DNA from: Prevotella sp. Rep29
Lineage (GTDB): Bacteria > Bacteroidota > Bacteroidia > Bacteroidales > Bacteroidaceae
Assembly: GCF_019551475.1 (NCBI RefSeq)
Contig: NZ_CP047159.1
Coordinates: 2,356,001-2,420,000 of the forward strand
Direction of reading: 5' to 3'
Length of the DNA stretch: 64,000 nucleotides
In this document: piece by piece, positions 37,618 through 47,041 of the stretch
How positions within the stretch are numbered: the first letter of the stretch is position 1
How the letters are laid out: each line of letters begins with the position of its first letter
Position numbers and translations under genes: made by a program
The notes under the pieces: model-generated
What the model saw: only the letters and a program-made list of their open reading frames with translations
Told to the model about the DNA's origin: nothing
Databases searched by the model: none

Positions 37618-39276
37618 TTATTTCCAACCAATATATTTCTCTATATCTTCTTCTACACTTGTGATTGTTCCTAATCCGAATGAGTCAACAAGAACTTTCA
37701 TAACTCCTTCTGAAACAAATCCTGGAAGCGTAGGTCCTATGTGTATATTCTTAATTCCCAGCGAAAGAAGGGCGAGCAATACTATAACAGCCTTCTGCTC
37801 ATACCATGCAATATTGAAAAATATAGGTAAATCGTTTATGTCATTTGCTCCGAATATCTCTTTTAATTTGAGCGCAACAACAGCCCACGAATAAGAGTCA
37901 TTACACTGTCCAGCATCGAGCACGCGTGGTATACCGTTTATGTTACCAAGATTTAGTTTGTTGTATTTATATTTTGCGCATCCACTTGTCAGTATCACAG
38001 TGTCTGCAGGTAACAATTTAGCAAAGTCGGCATAATAGTTTCTGCTTTTCATTCTTCCGTCACAACCACCCATTACAACAAACTTACGTATTGCTCCAGA
38101 CTTCACTGCATCTACTATTTTGTCGGCAAGTGCAAATACCTGTGCATGAGCAAAACCTCCAACAATTTCGCCAGACTCTATCTCTGCAGGAGCCTTGCAG
38201 TGACGAGCCATTTCTATTACTTCAGAGAAGTCTTTCTTTCCGTCAGCATCTTCTTCAATATGCTTCCATCCAGGATACCCCGTTGAATTTGTCGTAAACA
38301 CTCTGCCACTATAACTTGCATTGGCAAGCGGCGGAACAATGCAGTTTGTAGTAAAGACTATCGGTCCATTGAAAGATTCAAACTCTTCCTTTTGTTTCCA
38401 CCAGGCATTTCCATAGTTTCCTACGAGATGCTTATACTTCTTCAGTTCAGGATAGTAATGGGCTGGCAGCATCTCGCTATGGGTATATATATCTATCCCT
38501 TTGCCTTCCGTCTGTTGCAGCAACTGCTTTAAGTCGGCAAGGTCATGACCTGATATGAGTATGCCAGGATTATTGCCCACTCCTATGCTAACCTTTGTAA
38601 TCTGAGGATTACCAAAAGCGGTAGTATTTGCTTCATCAAGCAGTGCCATTACGTCAACGCCATACTTGCCTGTATTCAGAACATTATCAAGCAATGTTTT
38701 CATGTCTGCTTTAGGATTAGATATAACGCTCAGAGCCTTGCACATGAAATCAATTATCTCCGCATTTCGTTTGCCTAAACGCGTAGCATGCTCATAGTAG
38801 GCTGCCATACCTTTAAGTCCAAGCACCGTCAGTTCCTTCAGAGATCGCAGGTCCGCATCTTCGTTTCTCAAAATACTTTCACGCTCACCCTCTTCCAAAT
38901 AGTCGTTTTTCTCACCACCCCATCTAACCTCTTGATAAGTTGGAAGTTGAACACCAACCCTCTCTGCTGTGAGAATCAAATCGCGCTTTATAGCAATGCC
39001 ACAGTCAACTTTACGAAGAATTGAGTTGTCATCGAAATTGGCGTTAGTAATTGTCGAGAACAAAGCATCAACTATAAAATCCTCTGTCCTCTTGTCACTT
39101 TCTAGACCTGCCTTACTCAGTTCGTGCTGAATTGTTCCAACACCACGCACAACACTTAGCAACAAGTCTTGCCATCGTGCCGTCTCTGGCAGTTTACCAC
39201 AAACACCTTTCACTGTACATCCCGTACCTCTCGCTGTTTCCTGACATTGGAAACAAAACATCTTGTTTTCGTTCAT
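37618..39276 (-). CDS. hcp: Hybrid cluster protein (hydroxylamine reductase)
   Basis: A 552-residue Hcp. The N-terminal cluster motif is C-x2-C-x8-C-x5-C ([20 protein letters not shown], 8-27), and later stretches ([60 protein letters not shown]) carry the other ligands of the 4Fe-2O-2S centre. Hcp reduces NO (or hydroxylamine) and is induced by nitrosative stress. Transcription starts from a promoter with a GTAAC-type dyad centred at about -41.5. The Crp/Fnr gene lies 105 bases beyond its 3' end on the other strand. Confidence 0.95.
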   Translation of the reverse strand: MNENKMFCFQCQETARGTGCTVKGVCGKLPETARWQDLLLSVVRGVGTIQHELSKAGLESDKRTEDFIVDALFSTITNANFDDNSILRKVDCGIAIKRDLILTAERVGVQLPTYQEVRWGGEKNDYLEEGERESILRNEDADLRSLKELTVLGLKGMAAYYEHATRLGKRNAEIIDFMCKALSVISNPKADMKTLLDNVLNTGKYGVDVMALLDEANTTAFGNPQITKVSIGVGNNPGILISGHDLADLKQLLQQTEGKGIDIYTHSEMLPAHYYPELKKYKHLVGNYGNAWWKQKEEFESFNGPIVFTTNCIVPPLANASYSGRVFTTNSTGYPGWKHIEEDADGKKDFSEVIEMARHCKAPAEIESGEIVGGFAHAQVFALADKIVDAVKSGAIRKFVVMGGCDGRMKSRNYYADFAKLLPADTVILTSGCAKYKYNKLNLGNINGIPRVLDAGQCNDSYSWAVVALKLKEIFGANDINDLPIFFNIAWYEQKAVIVLLALLSLGIKNIHIGPTLPGFVSEGVMKVLVDSFGLGTITSVEEDIEKYIGWK

Positions 39277-39305
39277 AATTATTTTGTTTTTTATTTATCA
39301 GTTAG

Positions 39306-39349
39306 CAAAAATACAAACCTATAACAAACACTGTGGTTACAAATGTTAC
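39306..39349 (-). promoter_or_regulatory. hcp promoter with Crp/Fnr-type site
   Basis: On the minus strand: AATGTAACATTTGTAAC (site 39336-39349) and TATTTTTG (39306-39313). The site's centre (39342.5) is 36.5 bases from the last base of the -7 box, i.e. about -41.5 from the expected start at 39301. There is no good -33 box, as expected for an activator-dependent promoter. Confidence 0.7.
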
Positions 39350-39422
39350 ATTTAACATTTTTTATTTCAACTTTCAATCTCGTTCTTTGTCTAACGGTCA
39401 ACTAACTTAATAATTCTGAAAT

Positions 39423-39466
39423 GTAACGATTGTTACCCAAATCATTTCTACTAATATATATATTTG
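39423..39466 (+). promoter_or_regulatory. Cupin-gene promoter with Crp/Fnr-type site
   Basis: Perfect dyad GTAAC-GATT-GTTAC (39423-39436) and -7 box TATATTTG (39459-39466). The centre (39429.5) is again 36.5 bases from the last base of the -7 box, the same as in the hcp promoter. No -33 box. Confidence 0.7.
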
Positions 39467-39508
39467 TCACACAAAGCAACAATATAAACCTTTAAAAAAC
39501 ATAAGACA

Positions 39509-39829
39509 ATGGCAAAGTTTAAAAAAGGATTAGCACTTGATCCAAATGAAATTGTAAACTATCAGGAAGATGGAATCGTAAGTATGGAACTTCTTCACGA
39601 CAACAATGGCAGCATTACTGTCTTCGCATTTTCCAAAGGTCAGCAACTTAGCCCTCATTCAGCCCCGATGGATGCACTAATACAAGTAACCGACGGTTCT
39701 ATGACAATGTTGCTAAACGGAATGGAACACACCATAAAGGCTGGCGAGATATTCATGATATCAGCAGGCGAAATTCACAGCGTGCGTGCCGACAGCGACT
39801 TCAAAATGATTATTACCATGATTAAATAA
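39509..39829 (+). CDS. Small cupin-domain protein
   Basis: A 106-residue single cupin (GQQLSPHSAPMDALIQVTDG; AGEIFMISAGEIHSVRADSD). Three potential metal ligands (H, E, H) are visible. Such small cupins often accompany hcp or other NO-response genes in Bacteroides and Clostridia; the enzymatic role is unknown. It has its own promoter, and the shared operator arrangement ties it to hcp. A bidirectional terminator separates it from asnS. Confidence 0.85.
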   Translation: MAKFKKGLALDPNEIVNYQEDGIVSMELLHDNNGSITVFAFSKGQQLSPHSAPMDALIQVTDGSMTMLLNGMEHTIKAGEIFMISAGEIHSVRADSDFKMIITMIK

Positions 39830-39843
39830 TGTCAGAGAAAAAC

Positions 39844-39879
39844 AAGAGGTCGTGTCAAAAGTAACTGGCACGACCTCTT
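39844..39879. terminator. Bidirectional terminator between cupin gene and asnS
   Basis: An 11-bp stem (AAGAGGTCGTG and its complement) with a 14-base loop; T-rich after it on the plus strand and A-rich before it. Confidence 0.85.
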
Positions 39880-39906
39880 TCTGTTTATTTAAGTGGCATC
39901 TTTCGT

Positions 39907-41355
39907 CTAAAACTCCGCATTGTTCGGCGTTCTTGGGAACGGAATGACGTCGCGAATATTCTGCATACCCGTCACAAACAGTATCAGACGCTCGAAGCCA
40001 AGTCCGAATCCGCCATGCGGGCAGGTGCCGAACCGCCGTGTGTCCATATACCACCACAAATGAGTGGTATCCATCTTCCGGCGCTCCACTTCGCTCATCA
40101 GTTTGTCATAACTTTCCTCACGCACCGAGCCACCGATGATTTCGCCGATTTGCGGGAAGAGCACGTCTGTTCCTTGCATGGTCGGTCCGGGAGCTACTGC
40201 CCCTTTGTAACCTATCGAGCCACCGTCGGTTGTCGGCTCGTTCTGCTTCATATAGAACGACTTGAACTCTCGCGGATAGTCGGTCATGATGACTGGTTTC
40301 TTGAAATGTTCCTCCACCAGATAGCGCTCGTGCTCACTGGCAAGGTCATCGCCCCAGTTGCAGGGGAACTCAAACTTCTTGCCGTTCTTCATTGCCTCCT
40401 GCAGAATATTGATTCCTTCGGTATAGGGGAGACGCACGAACGTTTCCTTGAGCACACCCTCCAAGCGTTGGAGGAGTGTCTTGTCAATCATCTTATTGAG
40501 GAATTCCAGGTCGTCCTTACAGTTATCGAGCGCCCATTTCACGCAATACTTGATGAAATCCTCTTCCAGGTCCATCAGCTCCTGCTGGTCGATGAACGCC
40601 ACCTCCGGCTCAATCATCCAGAACTCTGCCAAGTGGCGCGGTGTGTTGCTGTTCTCCGCGCGGAATGTCGGTCCGAAGGTATAGATGGCTCCGAGTGCCG
40701 TTGCACCGAGCTCGCCCTCCAGCTGTCCGCTGACGGTCAGCGATGTCTGCTCGCCGAAGAAGTCATCGTCATAGACAATCTTCCCGTCGTCACCTTTCTT
40801 CAGGTCATAGAGGTTCTTCGTCGTCACCTGGAACATGTTTCCTGCACCCTCACAGTCACTGGCTGTGATGATGGGCGAATGGAAATAGAAGAATCCGTGT
40901 TCATGGAAGTAGGTGTGAATAGCCATTGCCATGTTATGACGGATGCGCATCACTGCTCCGAAGGTATTGGTACGCAGACGCATGTGGGCATGCTGACGCA
41001 TATATTCGAAGCTCTGCCCTTTCTTCTGCATCGGATAGTCACTTCCGCAAGTGCCATAGATTTCCAGCTCGTGGCATTGTATCTCCACGCTCTGACCGGA
41101 ACCCTGACTCTCAACCAGTTCGCCCGTTGCGGTAACGCATGCTCCCGTCGTGATTTGCTTGAGCATATTCTCGTCAAATTTCGATGGGTCAACGACTATC
41201 TGCACGTTGTGGATGGTCGAGCCGTCGTTCAGGGCGATGAAGTCAACTGCCTTACTGCTACGATGTGTGCGGACCCATCCTCTTACGTTGACGATACTTC
41301 CGTAGTCTGTTCTTTTCAGGACGTCCTTTACTTTTGTTCTACAAATTGTTTCCAT
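39907..41355 (-). CDS. asnS: Asparaginyl-tRNA synthetase
   Basis: A 482-residue class II synthetase: anticodon-binding OB domain (1-120, [20 protein letters not shown]) and catalytic domain with motif 2 ([20 protein letters not shown], then MIEPE) and motif 3 ([14 protein letters not shown]). It charges tRNA-Asn. Last gene of the purB-rluB-asnS series, 22 bases after rluB. Confidence 0.95.
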   Translation of the reverse strand: METICRTKVKDVLKRTDYGSIVNVRGWVRTHRSSKAVDFIALNDGSTIHNVQIVVDPSKFDENMLKQITTGACVTATGELVESQGSGQSVEIQCHELEIYGTCGSDYPMQKKGQSFEYMRQHAHMRLRTNTFGAVMRIRHNMAMAIHTYFHEHGFFYFHSPIITASDCEGAGNMFQVTTKNLYDLKKGDDGKIVYDDDFFGEQTSLTVSGQLEGELGATALGAIYTFGPTFRAENSNTPRHLAEFWMIEPEVAFIDQQELMDLEEDFIKYCVKWALDNCKDDLEFLNKMIDKTLLQRLEGVLKETFVRLPYTEGINILQEAMKNGKKFEFPCNWGDDLASEHERYLVEEHFKKPVIMTDYPREFKSFYMKQNEPTTDGGSIGYKGAVAPGPTMQGTDVLFPQIGEIIGGSVREESYDKLMSEVERRKMDTTHLWWYMDTRRFGTCPHGGFGLGFERLILFVTGMQNIRDVIPFPRTPNNAEF

Positions 41356-41377
41356 CTTATAATTTTCCTGTTATTCA

Positions 41378-42739
41378 TTACTCAAATGCACCCATTCGGA
41401 GCATATCCACTTCTTTTTCAGTCAAGAAACGCCAATCGCCGCGACGCACGTTCTTCTTCGTCAGTCCGGCAAACTGAACGCGGTCGAGTTTTATCACGCG
41501 ATAGCCCAGCGATTCGAAGATGCGTCTTACGATGCGGTTTCTTCCGCTGTGAATCTCGATTCCTACTTGTTTTTTATCTGTTTCGCTGGCATAGTCAACA
41601 GCGTCTGCCTTGATGTCGCCGTCGTCCAGCGTGATTCCGTCGCGAATCTGCTGCAAATCGTGTGCCGTCACGTTCTTGTCCAAGAAGACGTGATAGATTT
41701 TCTTCTTCAAGAATTTCGGGTGTGTCAACTTGCTGGCAAGGTCACCGTCATTGGTCAACAGCAACACGCCGGTCGTTCCGCGGTCCAAGCGTCCCACCGG
41801 ATAGATACGCTCCGGACAGGCATTCCTCACCAGGTCCATCACGGTCTTACGCTGCTGCGGGTCGTCACTCGTAGTCACATAGTCCTTGGGCTTATTCAAG
41901 AGGACATACACTTTCTTCTCGAGTGTCACGGGCTGGTCGTGGAACAGCACTTCGTCCGTGCGGGCAACCTTGGTGCCCAGCTCCATAACGACGTCGCCGT
42001 TCACTTTCACCACGCCTGCCAGGATGAAGTCGTCGGCTTCCCTGCGGCTGCACACACCGGCATTTGCGAGGTATTTGTTCAAACGTATCGGCTCGTTCGG
42101 GTCGATATGGTCTTCCCGATACTCGATACGTTTCTTCATATTATATTTCGGATGGGCTGGACGCGGACGGAAGCCTTGTGGCTGATAGCCTTGATAGGTC
42201 TGATAGCCTCTTCCTCCATAGCCGCCCTGACGGGGCTGATAGCCTTGTTCACCTTGATTGTAGCGTGGACGAAAACCGCCCTGACGGGGTTGGTAGCCTT
42301 GCTCACCCTGATTGTAGCGTGGACGATAGCCACCCTGGCGGGGCTGGTAGCCTTGCTCACCCTGACTATAGCGCGGACGGAAGCCGCCCTGACGGGGCTG
42401 ATAGCCTTGTTCGCTCTGACTGTGGTGCGGACGATAGCCGCCTTGCTGGCGCTGTCCGTAACCCTGATAAGACGTGTTCGGATTCATTCGGGGACGATAA
42501 GGACGCTGCGAACCGGAAGACTGAAGTCCTGCTCCGAATCCTTCCGGACGGAAACCGTCATGATCATTCTGGAATGTGGGTCGTTCAGTGTTGTAAGTGC
42601 GCTGTGCCTGAATACGCGGACGCTGTGTACGTCCTACTTTACGGTAACCGGGCATCTGTCCTCCTTCTGCGTGGTCCTCACGGCTGCTTGCATACTGTTC
42701 GTTAGACAGTGCGTCATTTTTTAATTCTTGATCACTCAT
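41378..42739 (-). CDS. rluB: rRNA pseudouridine synthase with RGG/Gln-Tyr-rich repeat arm
   Basis: A 453-residue RluB/RsuA-family enzyme. Residues about 212-260 form the S4 RNA-binding domain (IRLNKYLANAGVCSRREADD), followed by the catalytic domain with the active Asp in YPVGRLDRGTTGVLLLTNDG. The first ~200 residues are a disordered Arg/Gly/Gln/Tyr-rich arm with four to five 18-residue repeats of the type RPRYNQGEQGYQPRQGGF (54-bp units, 42190-42430). Such arms are common in Bacteroidetes RNA enzymes but differ in copy number. It probably modifies 23S rRNA. Confidence 0.9.
   Translation of the reverse strand: MSDQELKNDALSNEQYASSREDHAEGGQMPGYRKVGRTQRPRIQAQRTYNTERPTFQNDHDGFRPEGFGAGLQSSGSQRPYRPRMNPNTSYQGYGQRQQGGYRPHHSQSEQGYQPRQGGFRPRYSQGEQGYQPRQGGYRPRYNQGEQGYQPRQGGFRPRYNQGEQGYQPRQGGYGGRGYQTYQGYQPQGFRPRPAHPKYNMKKRIEYREDHIDPNEPIRLNKYLANAGVCSRREADDFILAGVVKVNGDVVMELGTKVARTDEVLFHDQPVTLEKKVYVLLNKPKDYVTTSDDPQQRKTVMDLVRNACPERIYPVGRLDRGTTGVLLLTNDGDLASKLTHPKFLKKKIYHVFLDKNVTAHDLQQIRDGITLDDGDIKADAVDYASETDKKQVGIEIHSGRNRIVRRIFESLGYRVIKLDRVQFAGLTKKNVRRGDWRFLTEKEVDMLRMGAFE
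42190..42430 (-). repeat. 54-bp tandem repeat in rluB
   Basis: Four to five near-identical 54-bp units, each encoding 18 residues (GYQPRQGGF, then RPRYNQGEQ). The run keeps the reading frame, so copy-number change would lengthen or shorten the arm without disrupting the enzyme. Confidence 0.8.
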
Positions 42740-42798
42740 AGTTCTTTCTTTTGTTTTTTTTAATTACGTTGCCTCACGGCTAAAATATCTCTTAAAAT

Positions 42799-44148
42799 CT
42801 ATCTGATTCCTGTATAGTTGTGCGGGGTGATTGCTTTCAGTTCTGCCTTCACCTCACCGCTCACGTTCAGCGTGTCTATGAATTCATGTATCGCCTGTTC
42901 CGTCATCTTCGCATGGGTGCGTGTCAGTGCTTTCAGTGCCTCGTAGGGCTTCGGGTAGCCTTCTCTCCGCAGGATGGTCTGGATGGCTTCTGCCACGACT
43001 GCCCATGTGTTATCCAAGTCGGCTGCCACCTGCTCTTCGTTGAGAATCAGTTTGCGAAGTCCTTTCAGCGTGCTTTGTATCGCAATCAGCGTGTGTCCCA
43101 ACGGAACGCCCACATTGCGCAGCACGGTCGAGTCGGTAAGGTCGCGCTGCAGACGGCTCACCGGCAATTTCTGGGCAAGGAACTGGAACAGGGCGTTGGC
43201 TATTCCGAGATTGCCTTCCGAATTTTCGAAATCTATCGGATTCACCTTGTGCGGCATCGCACTTGAACCCACCTCGCCTGCCTTGATTTTCTGTTTGAAA
43301 TAGTCTTCTGAGATATACATCCAGAAGTCACGGTCGAGGTCGAGGATGATTGTGTTGACACGGCGCAGAGCGTCGAACAATGCGCCCAGATTGTCGTAAT
43401 TGCTGATTTGCGTAGTATATTCCTCGCGCTCAATGCCTAACCGCTCACTGAGAAACTTGTTGGAGAATGCGCTCCAGTCATATTGCGGATATGCCACGTG
43501 GTGGGCGTTGAAGTTACCGGTCGCACCGCCGAACTTCCCGGAAATCGGACACGCACGCAACTGTGCCAACTGGGTCTTCAGGCGATAGACATACACCATC
43601 ACTTCCTTGCCGAGCCGCGTCGGAGATGCCGGCTGACCGTGTGTCCGCGCCAGCATCGGGATGTCTTTCCACTCCTCGGCAAGACTCTGCAGACAGGCTG
43701 TCAGCTCTTCCACCTGTGGCAGATACACCTCGTTCAAGGCATCTTTCACTGACAGTGGCACGCTCGTGTTGTTGATGTCCTGCGAGGTCAGTCCGAAGTG
43801 GATAAACTCCTTGTAGGCATCCAGTCCGCCGATGGTGTCAAAACGCTCCTTGATGAAATATTCAACGGCTTTCACGTCGTGATTCGTCGTCTGTTCTATC
43901 TCCTTCACACGACGGGCATCATCCACCGAAAAGTCCTTATAAATATGGCGCAGGTCGCCAAACAGACTGTGGTCGAATGTGGAAAGCTGAGGCAACGGCA
44001 ATTCGCACAAGGCAATGAAATATTCTATCTCCACCTGAACACGATACCGGACAAGGGCATATTCCGAAAAATAGTTTGCCAATGGCTCTACTTTACTACG
44101 ATAACGGCCGTCGATGGGCGAAATTGCTGTTAAATCCTCCATTTTCAT
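42799..44148 (-). CDS. purB: Adenylosuccinate lyase
   Basis: A 449-residue fumarase-superfamily enzyme. The signature GSSAMPHKVNPIDFENSEGN is present, together with TSQDINNTSVPL and the catalytic-His motif ARTHGQPASPTRLGKE. It cleaves succinyl-AICAR and adenylosuccinate in purine synthesis. First gene of the series purB-rluB-asnS, 59 bases before rluB; a TACATTTG box lies at 44173-44180 upstream. Confidence 0.95.
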   Translation of the reverse strand: MKMEDLTAISPIDGRYRSKVEPLANYFSEYALVRYRVQVEIEYFIALCELPLPQLSTFDHSLFGDLRHIYKDFSVDDARRVKEIEQTTNHDVKAVEYFIKERFDTIGGLDAYKEFIHFGLTSQDINNTSVPLSVKDALNEVYLPQVEELTACLQSLAEEWKDIPMLARTHGQPASPTRLGKEVMVYVYRLKTQLAQLRACPISGKFGGATGNFNAHHVAYPQYDWSAFSNKFLSERLGIEREEYTTQISNYDNLGALFDALRRVNTIILDLDRDFWMYISEDYFKQKIKAGEVGSSAMPHKVNPIDFENSEGNLGIANALFQFLAQKLPVSRLQRDLTDSTVLRNVGVPLGHTLIAIQSTLKGLRKLILNEEQVAADLDNTWAVVAEAIQTILRREGYPKPYEALKALTRTHAKMTEQAIHEFIDTLNVSGEVKAELKAITPHNYTGIR

Positions 44149-44271
44149 TTGTCAATATTCTTTATAGGGGTGCAAATGTACTAAATTTATTCTGAAAACC
44201 ATCTTTTTGCACATTTTTTAACGCTCTCTCACATTTTTAACACAAGATCCGAACATCCGCCACCCCACCCC

Positions 44272-44385
44272 TAAGAATTAAGAATTAAAAATTAAGAATG
44301 ATGATTAGAGGGTGACAGGGTTTCCTTTTCAGTAATTTTTGCCTTCTCCCGTACGGCGGATTTCCAATCCGCCCCTACGACGGGG
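44272..44385. repeat. AT-rich repeat and family B palindrome
   Basis: 44272-44318 is an AT-rich string (AAGAATTAAAAATTAAGAAT, then GATGATTAGAGGGTG) that recurs at 48852-48902. 44345-44385 is a family B palindrome (TTCTCCCGTACGGCGGATTT, then CCAATCCGCCCC), nearly the same as the one at 46581-46619. Confidence 0.8.
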
Positions 44386-44404
44386 TTCGGTTTGGCTTAA
44401 ATTC

Positions 44405-45838
44405 TCATTCAGCCAACCTTCTCAGCAATTCGAGGAACACCTTCCAGATGTCGTCAATCGTTGACAGCTCCACACGTTCGTTGGTTGAATGGGGCTCGAC
44501 GATGCGCGGACCGATGCTCGCCATCTCTATGCCTGGATATTTCTGCACGAAGAAGCCGGCTTCGAGCACGAAATGCATGGCTACCTTGTGCGGATGCCAT
44601 CCCAGCACGTCGTTGAACGTGTCTGAAACCATATTGATGAAGTCGGAGTGTTGGTTCTCCTGCCATGCCGGTGCCGACATGATGAGTTCCGAACTCCCGC
44701 CGTTCTCGCCGAACACCTTCTTAATCTCTTCTCCCAAGGCAATCATGTCGGCATCGATGAAACTCCGCGTGTGGGTCGATACGAACAGGTGGTCGCTTTC
44801 CGTAACGATTCGCCCCACGTTGTTCGATGTCTCCACCGTCCCTTCCATCGTCTCGCTCATCTTCACCACGCCCTGCGGAACCTGTTCCAGACAGAGCATC
44901 AGTGCCTCCATCGCCTTCCGCTCGATGACGGTGTCTTGCTTCTCACATTTCTCTATCACGCAGTGCACACCGGGGTCGTTCTCGCCGTATTCTTCCCGAA
45001 TCCATTGGTTCAGACAGTCTTGTTGCGCCTTGACAAACTCTGCCGCCTCGCCGGAGGGCACACACACCACCACTTCTGCCGTCGAGGCGATGGACGCATT
45101 TGCCTCGCCCACCTGAATCGACGCCACGTCGAAGTCGTAGTCGTTGTATATCGCTGCCAGAAGCGCCCACGTCAGCACGACGGCACTCGCCCGTCCCTTG
45201 TTGATGTCCACGCCCGAGTGTCCGCCCTGTCCGCCTTCGATGCGCAGCCGGTACCACCGCCGTTTGCCTCCCGGTGCCGCTTGACGGTGGAAGGGGATGC
45301 GGTGGAACTGCAGGTAAGCGCCTGCCGCCCCTGTCGTGATGGTGTTGTAGTCTTCCGAATCGAGGTTAATCACCTTCCGCCCTTTGATGAAATCCGGGGA
45401 GAGGTGGGCTGCTCCCGACATGCCGTCCTCCTCGTTCGTGGTCGTCATCACCTCGAGCGGTCCGTGCACGATATTCTTGTCTTCCAGCACTGCCAGCGCC
45501 ATCGACAGACCGATGCCGTTGTCGGCGCCGAGCGACGTGCCGCGCGCCTTCATCCAGCCATTTTCCTCGTATGCCTCGATGGGTGTATGGAGCGGGTCGT
45601 CCATCCCCACGCACACCATATCCATGTGGTTCAGTATCACGATAGGGGTCGCTCCCTCGCAACCGGGTGTCGCCGGCTTTCTAATCACTACGCAGTTCTG
45701 CTCGTCGCGATCATATTCCAGCCCCAGCCGCTTGGCAAAGTCACACAGAAAGTCTGCCACTTTCTCCTCGTGGTGCGACGGACGGGGCACCGCATTCAAC
45801 TGTTTGAAAATCTCAAAAACGCGTTTTGTTGTACACAT
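44405..45838 (-). CDS. pepD: Aminoacyl-histidine dipeptidase (M20 family)
   Basis: A 477-residue zinc peptidase. Metal-binding motifs: HMDMVCV (first His), LGADNGIGLSM (bridging Asp), TTNEEDGMSGA (catalytic and metal Glu pair), and a late His (VEPHSTNERVEL). It should hydrolyse Xaa-His dipeptides and similar short peptides in the cytoplasm. Isolated gene; a small hypothetical lies about 100 bases upstream. Confidence 0.92.
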   Translation of the reverse strand: MCTTKRVFEIFKQLNAVPRPSHHEEKVADFLCDFAKRLGLEYDRDEQNCVVIRKPATPGCEGATPIVILNHMDMVCVGMDDPLHTPIEAYEENGWMKARGTSLGADNGIGLSMALAVLEDKNIVHGPLEVMTTTNEEDGMSGAAHLSPDFIKGRKVINLDSEDYNTITTGAAGAYLQFHRIPFHRQAAPGGKRRWYRLRIEGGQGGHSGVDINKGRASAVVLTWALLAAIYNDYDFDVASIQVGEANASIASTAEVVVCVPSGEAAEFVKAQQDCLNQWIREEYGENDPGVHCVIEKCEKQDTVIERKAMEALMLCLEQVPQGVVKMSETMEGTVETSNNVGRIVTESDHLFVSTHTRSFIDADMIALGEEIKKVFGENGGSSELIMSAPAWQENQHSDFINMVSDTFNDVLGWHPHKVAMHFVLEAGFFVQKYPGIEMASIGPRIVEPHSTNERVELSTIDDIWKVFLELLRRLAE

Positions 45839-45944
45839 ATCTTTATTTTGCTTTTAATTTGTTACACTCCTGTTTCTCATCCTCCCACCTACCTCCTACC
45901 TGACTCCTATGCAACTCCTACCTTTCAATTCGTAAGCAAGCGGG

Positions 45945-46439
45945 CTATTCCTCACCTTTCTTCCTGAATCCGAACATCCACCGGAGGGAATCTATCTGTT
46001 CGGCGCGGCGAATGATATCACCGATAATTGGCAGCCCGCGAAGACCATACAGGCGCACCCTGTTGACCTCGTCGGGGAGCACTTGCGTGAGGGCAGCACT
46101 GACCTGTTGCCGCGCCTGACTCTTCGCCGCTTCTGCCGCTGCTGTTTTTGCAGTGTTTTTCCGCTGGTCTGCGATGATTTCGTCCTTCGTCTTCTCCTCA
46201 CCATCAATGAGGACTTTGGCATACGCCGAGCAACTCGCCACCAACTGGTTGTATTCTTCACTCAGCCCCGTTGTCAGCAGCTGCTGTTCAAACTGTCCCT
46301 GATCAGCACATTCGGCGGCAAGGGCATCCATCCGTGCGAAGAGGTCGTCAGCCCGCCGCTGCGCCTCTTCCGGCAGATTGTAATAATCGGTCAACGTCCG
46401 TTTGCGGACATCTGTCCAAGTTGTATTTCCCATCGTCAT
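45945..46439 (-). CDS. Hypothetical helical protein
   Basis: A 164-residue protein if it starts at the ATG at 46439 (MTMGNTTWTDVRKRTLTDYY); the next ATG at 46433 is equally possible, and a longer frame from 46529 crosses a Cys-rich, unconvincing stretch. Mostly helical and charged (EEAQRRADDLFARMDALAAE), Ala/Lys-rich centre, ending SLRWMFGFRKKGEE. No family recognised. It stands alone between pepD and the repeat protein. Confidence 0.65.
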   Translation of the reverse strand: MTMGNTTWTDVRKRTLTDYYNLPEEAQRRADDLFARMDALAAECADQGQFEQQLLTTGLSEEYNQLVASCSAYAKVLIDGEEKTKDEIIADQRKNTAKTAAAEAAKSQARQQVSAALTQVLPDEVNRVRLYGLRGLPIIGDIIRRAEQIDSLRWMFGFRKKGEE

Positions 46440-46535
46440 TCTATCATTTAAATGTTTCCTTTTTCTTATCACACAGGAGCAAACCGGCGTACCCGCCCAC
46501 ATGCCAAGACAGGATTTGCCTTCTCCCATTCACTT

Positions 46536-46619
46536 GCCTTCTCTCGTACGGTGGATTATCAATCTGCAAAGACCAGATTTGCCTTCTCCCGTACGGCGGA
46601 TTTCCAATCCGCCCTCTCC
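46536..46619. repeat. Two family B palindromes in tandem
   Basis: 46536-46569 (TCTCGTACGGTGGATTATCA) and 46581-46619 (CTCCCGTACGGCGGATTTCC, then AATCCGCC), each inside a TTGCCTTCTC context. They sit just beyond the end of the repeat-protein gene. Confidence 0.75.
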
Positions 46620-46621
46620 CC

Positions 46622-47041
46622 TTAAAACATCCCGAAAAAGAAGAAGACTGCCGCCCACTCTTTCTTTATTCCCCGCGCATATCCAATGGTGGCGTTTGAA
46701 CTGTTGCGCACCGTCCCGTCGCTCTCGACTCTTCCTATCATCGCGTTTGAACCGTTGCGGACAGTCCCGTCTCTCTCAATCCTTCCTATCATCGCGTTTG
46801 AACCGTTACGCACCGTTCCGTCGCTCTCAATCCTTCCTATCATGGCATTTGAACTGTTGCGCACTGTCCCGTTACTTTCAATCCTTCCTATCATGGCATT
46901 TGAACTGTTGCGCACTGTCCCGTTAGTCTCGATTTTCCCTATCGTTGCGTTCGATGCGTTGCGCACCGTCTGTGCCGTCGCTCCTACCGACAGGAACGCC
47001 GACAACACCATCATTAAAAACAGTTTTCTTCTCATTATCAT
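46622..47041 (-). CDS. Secreted 17-residue-repeat protein
   Basis: A 139-residue protein with a signal peptide (MIMRRKLFLMMVLSAFLSVG) and six 17-residue repeats of the type NGTVRNSSNAMIGRIES (51-bp units, 46690-46970). The end is GIKKEWAAVFFFFGMF. Repeats of this Gly-Thr-Val-Arg-Asn type form beta-solenoid-like chains in secreted Bacteroidota proteins; function unknown. It overlaps the upstream lipoprotein gene by four bases (ATGA). Confidence 0.8.
   Translation of the reverse strand: MIMRRKLFLMMVLSAFLSVGATAQTVRNASNATIGKIETNGTVRNSSNAMIGRIESNGTVRNSSNAMIGRIESDGTVRNGSNAMIGRIERDGTVRNGSNAMIGRVESDGTVRNSSNATIGYARGIKKEWAAVFFFFGMF

Noticed and set aside
40015..41613. 532-codon open frame opposite asnS
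   Set aside because: Antisense to a well-conserved synthetase; the translation has His/Cys-rich, domain-free character typical of shadow frames.
41549..42724. 391-codon open frame opposite rluB
   Set aside because: It is the mirror of the repetitive, GC-biased rluB sequence; it has no domain, and the sense frame is a clear pseudouridine synthase.
44648..45967. 439-codon open frame opposite pepD
   Set aside because: Antisense to a confident M20 peptidase; Arg/His/Cys-rich translation.
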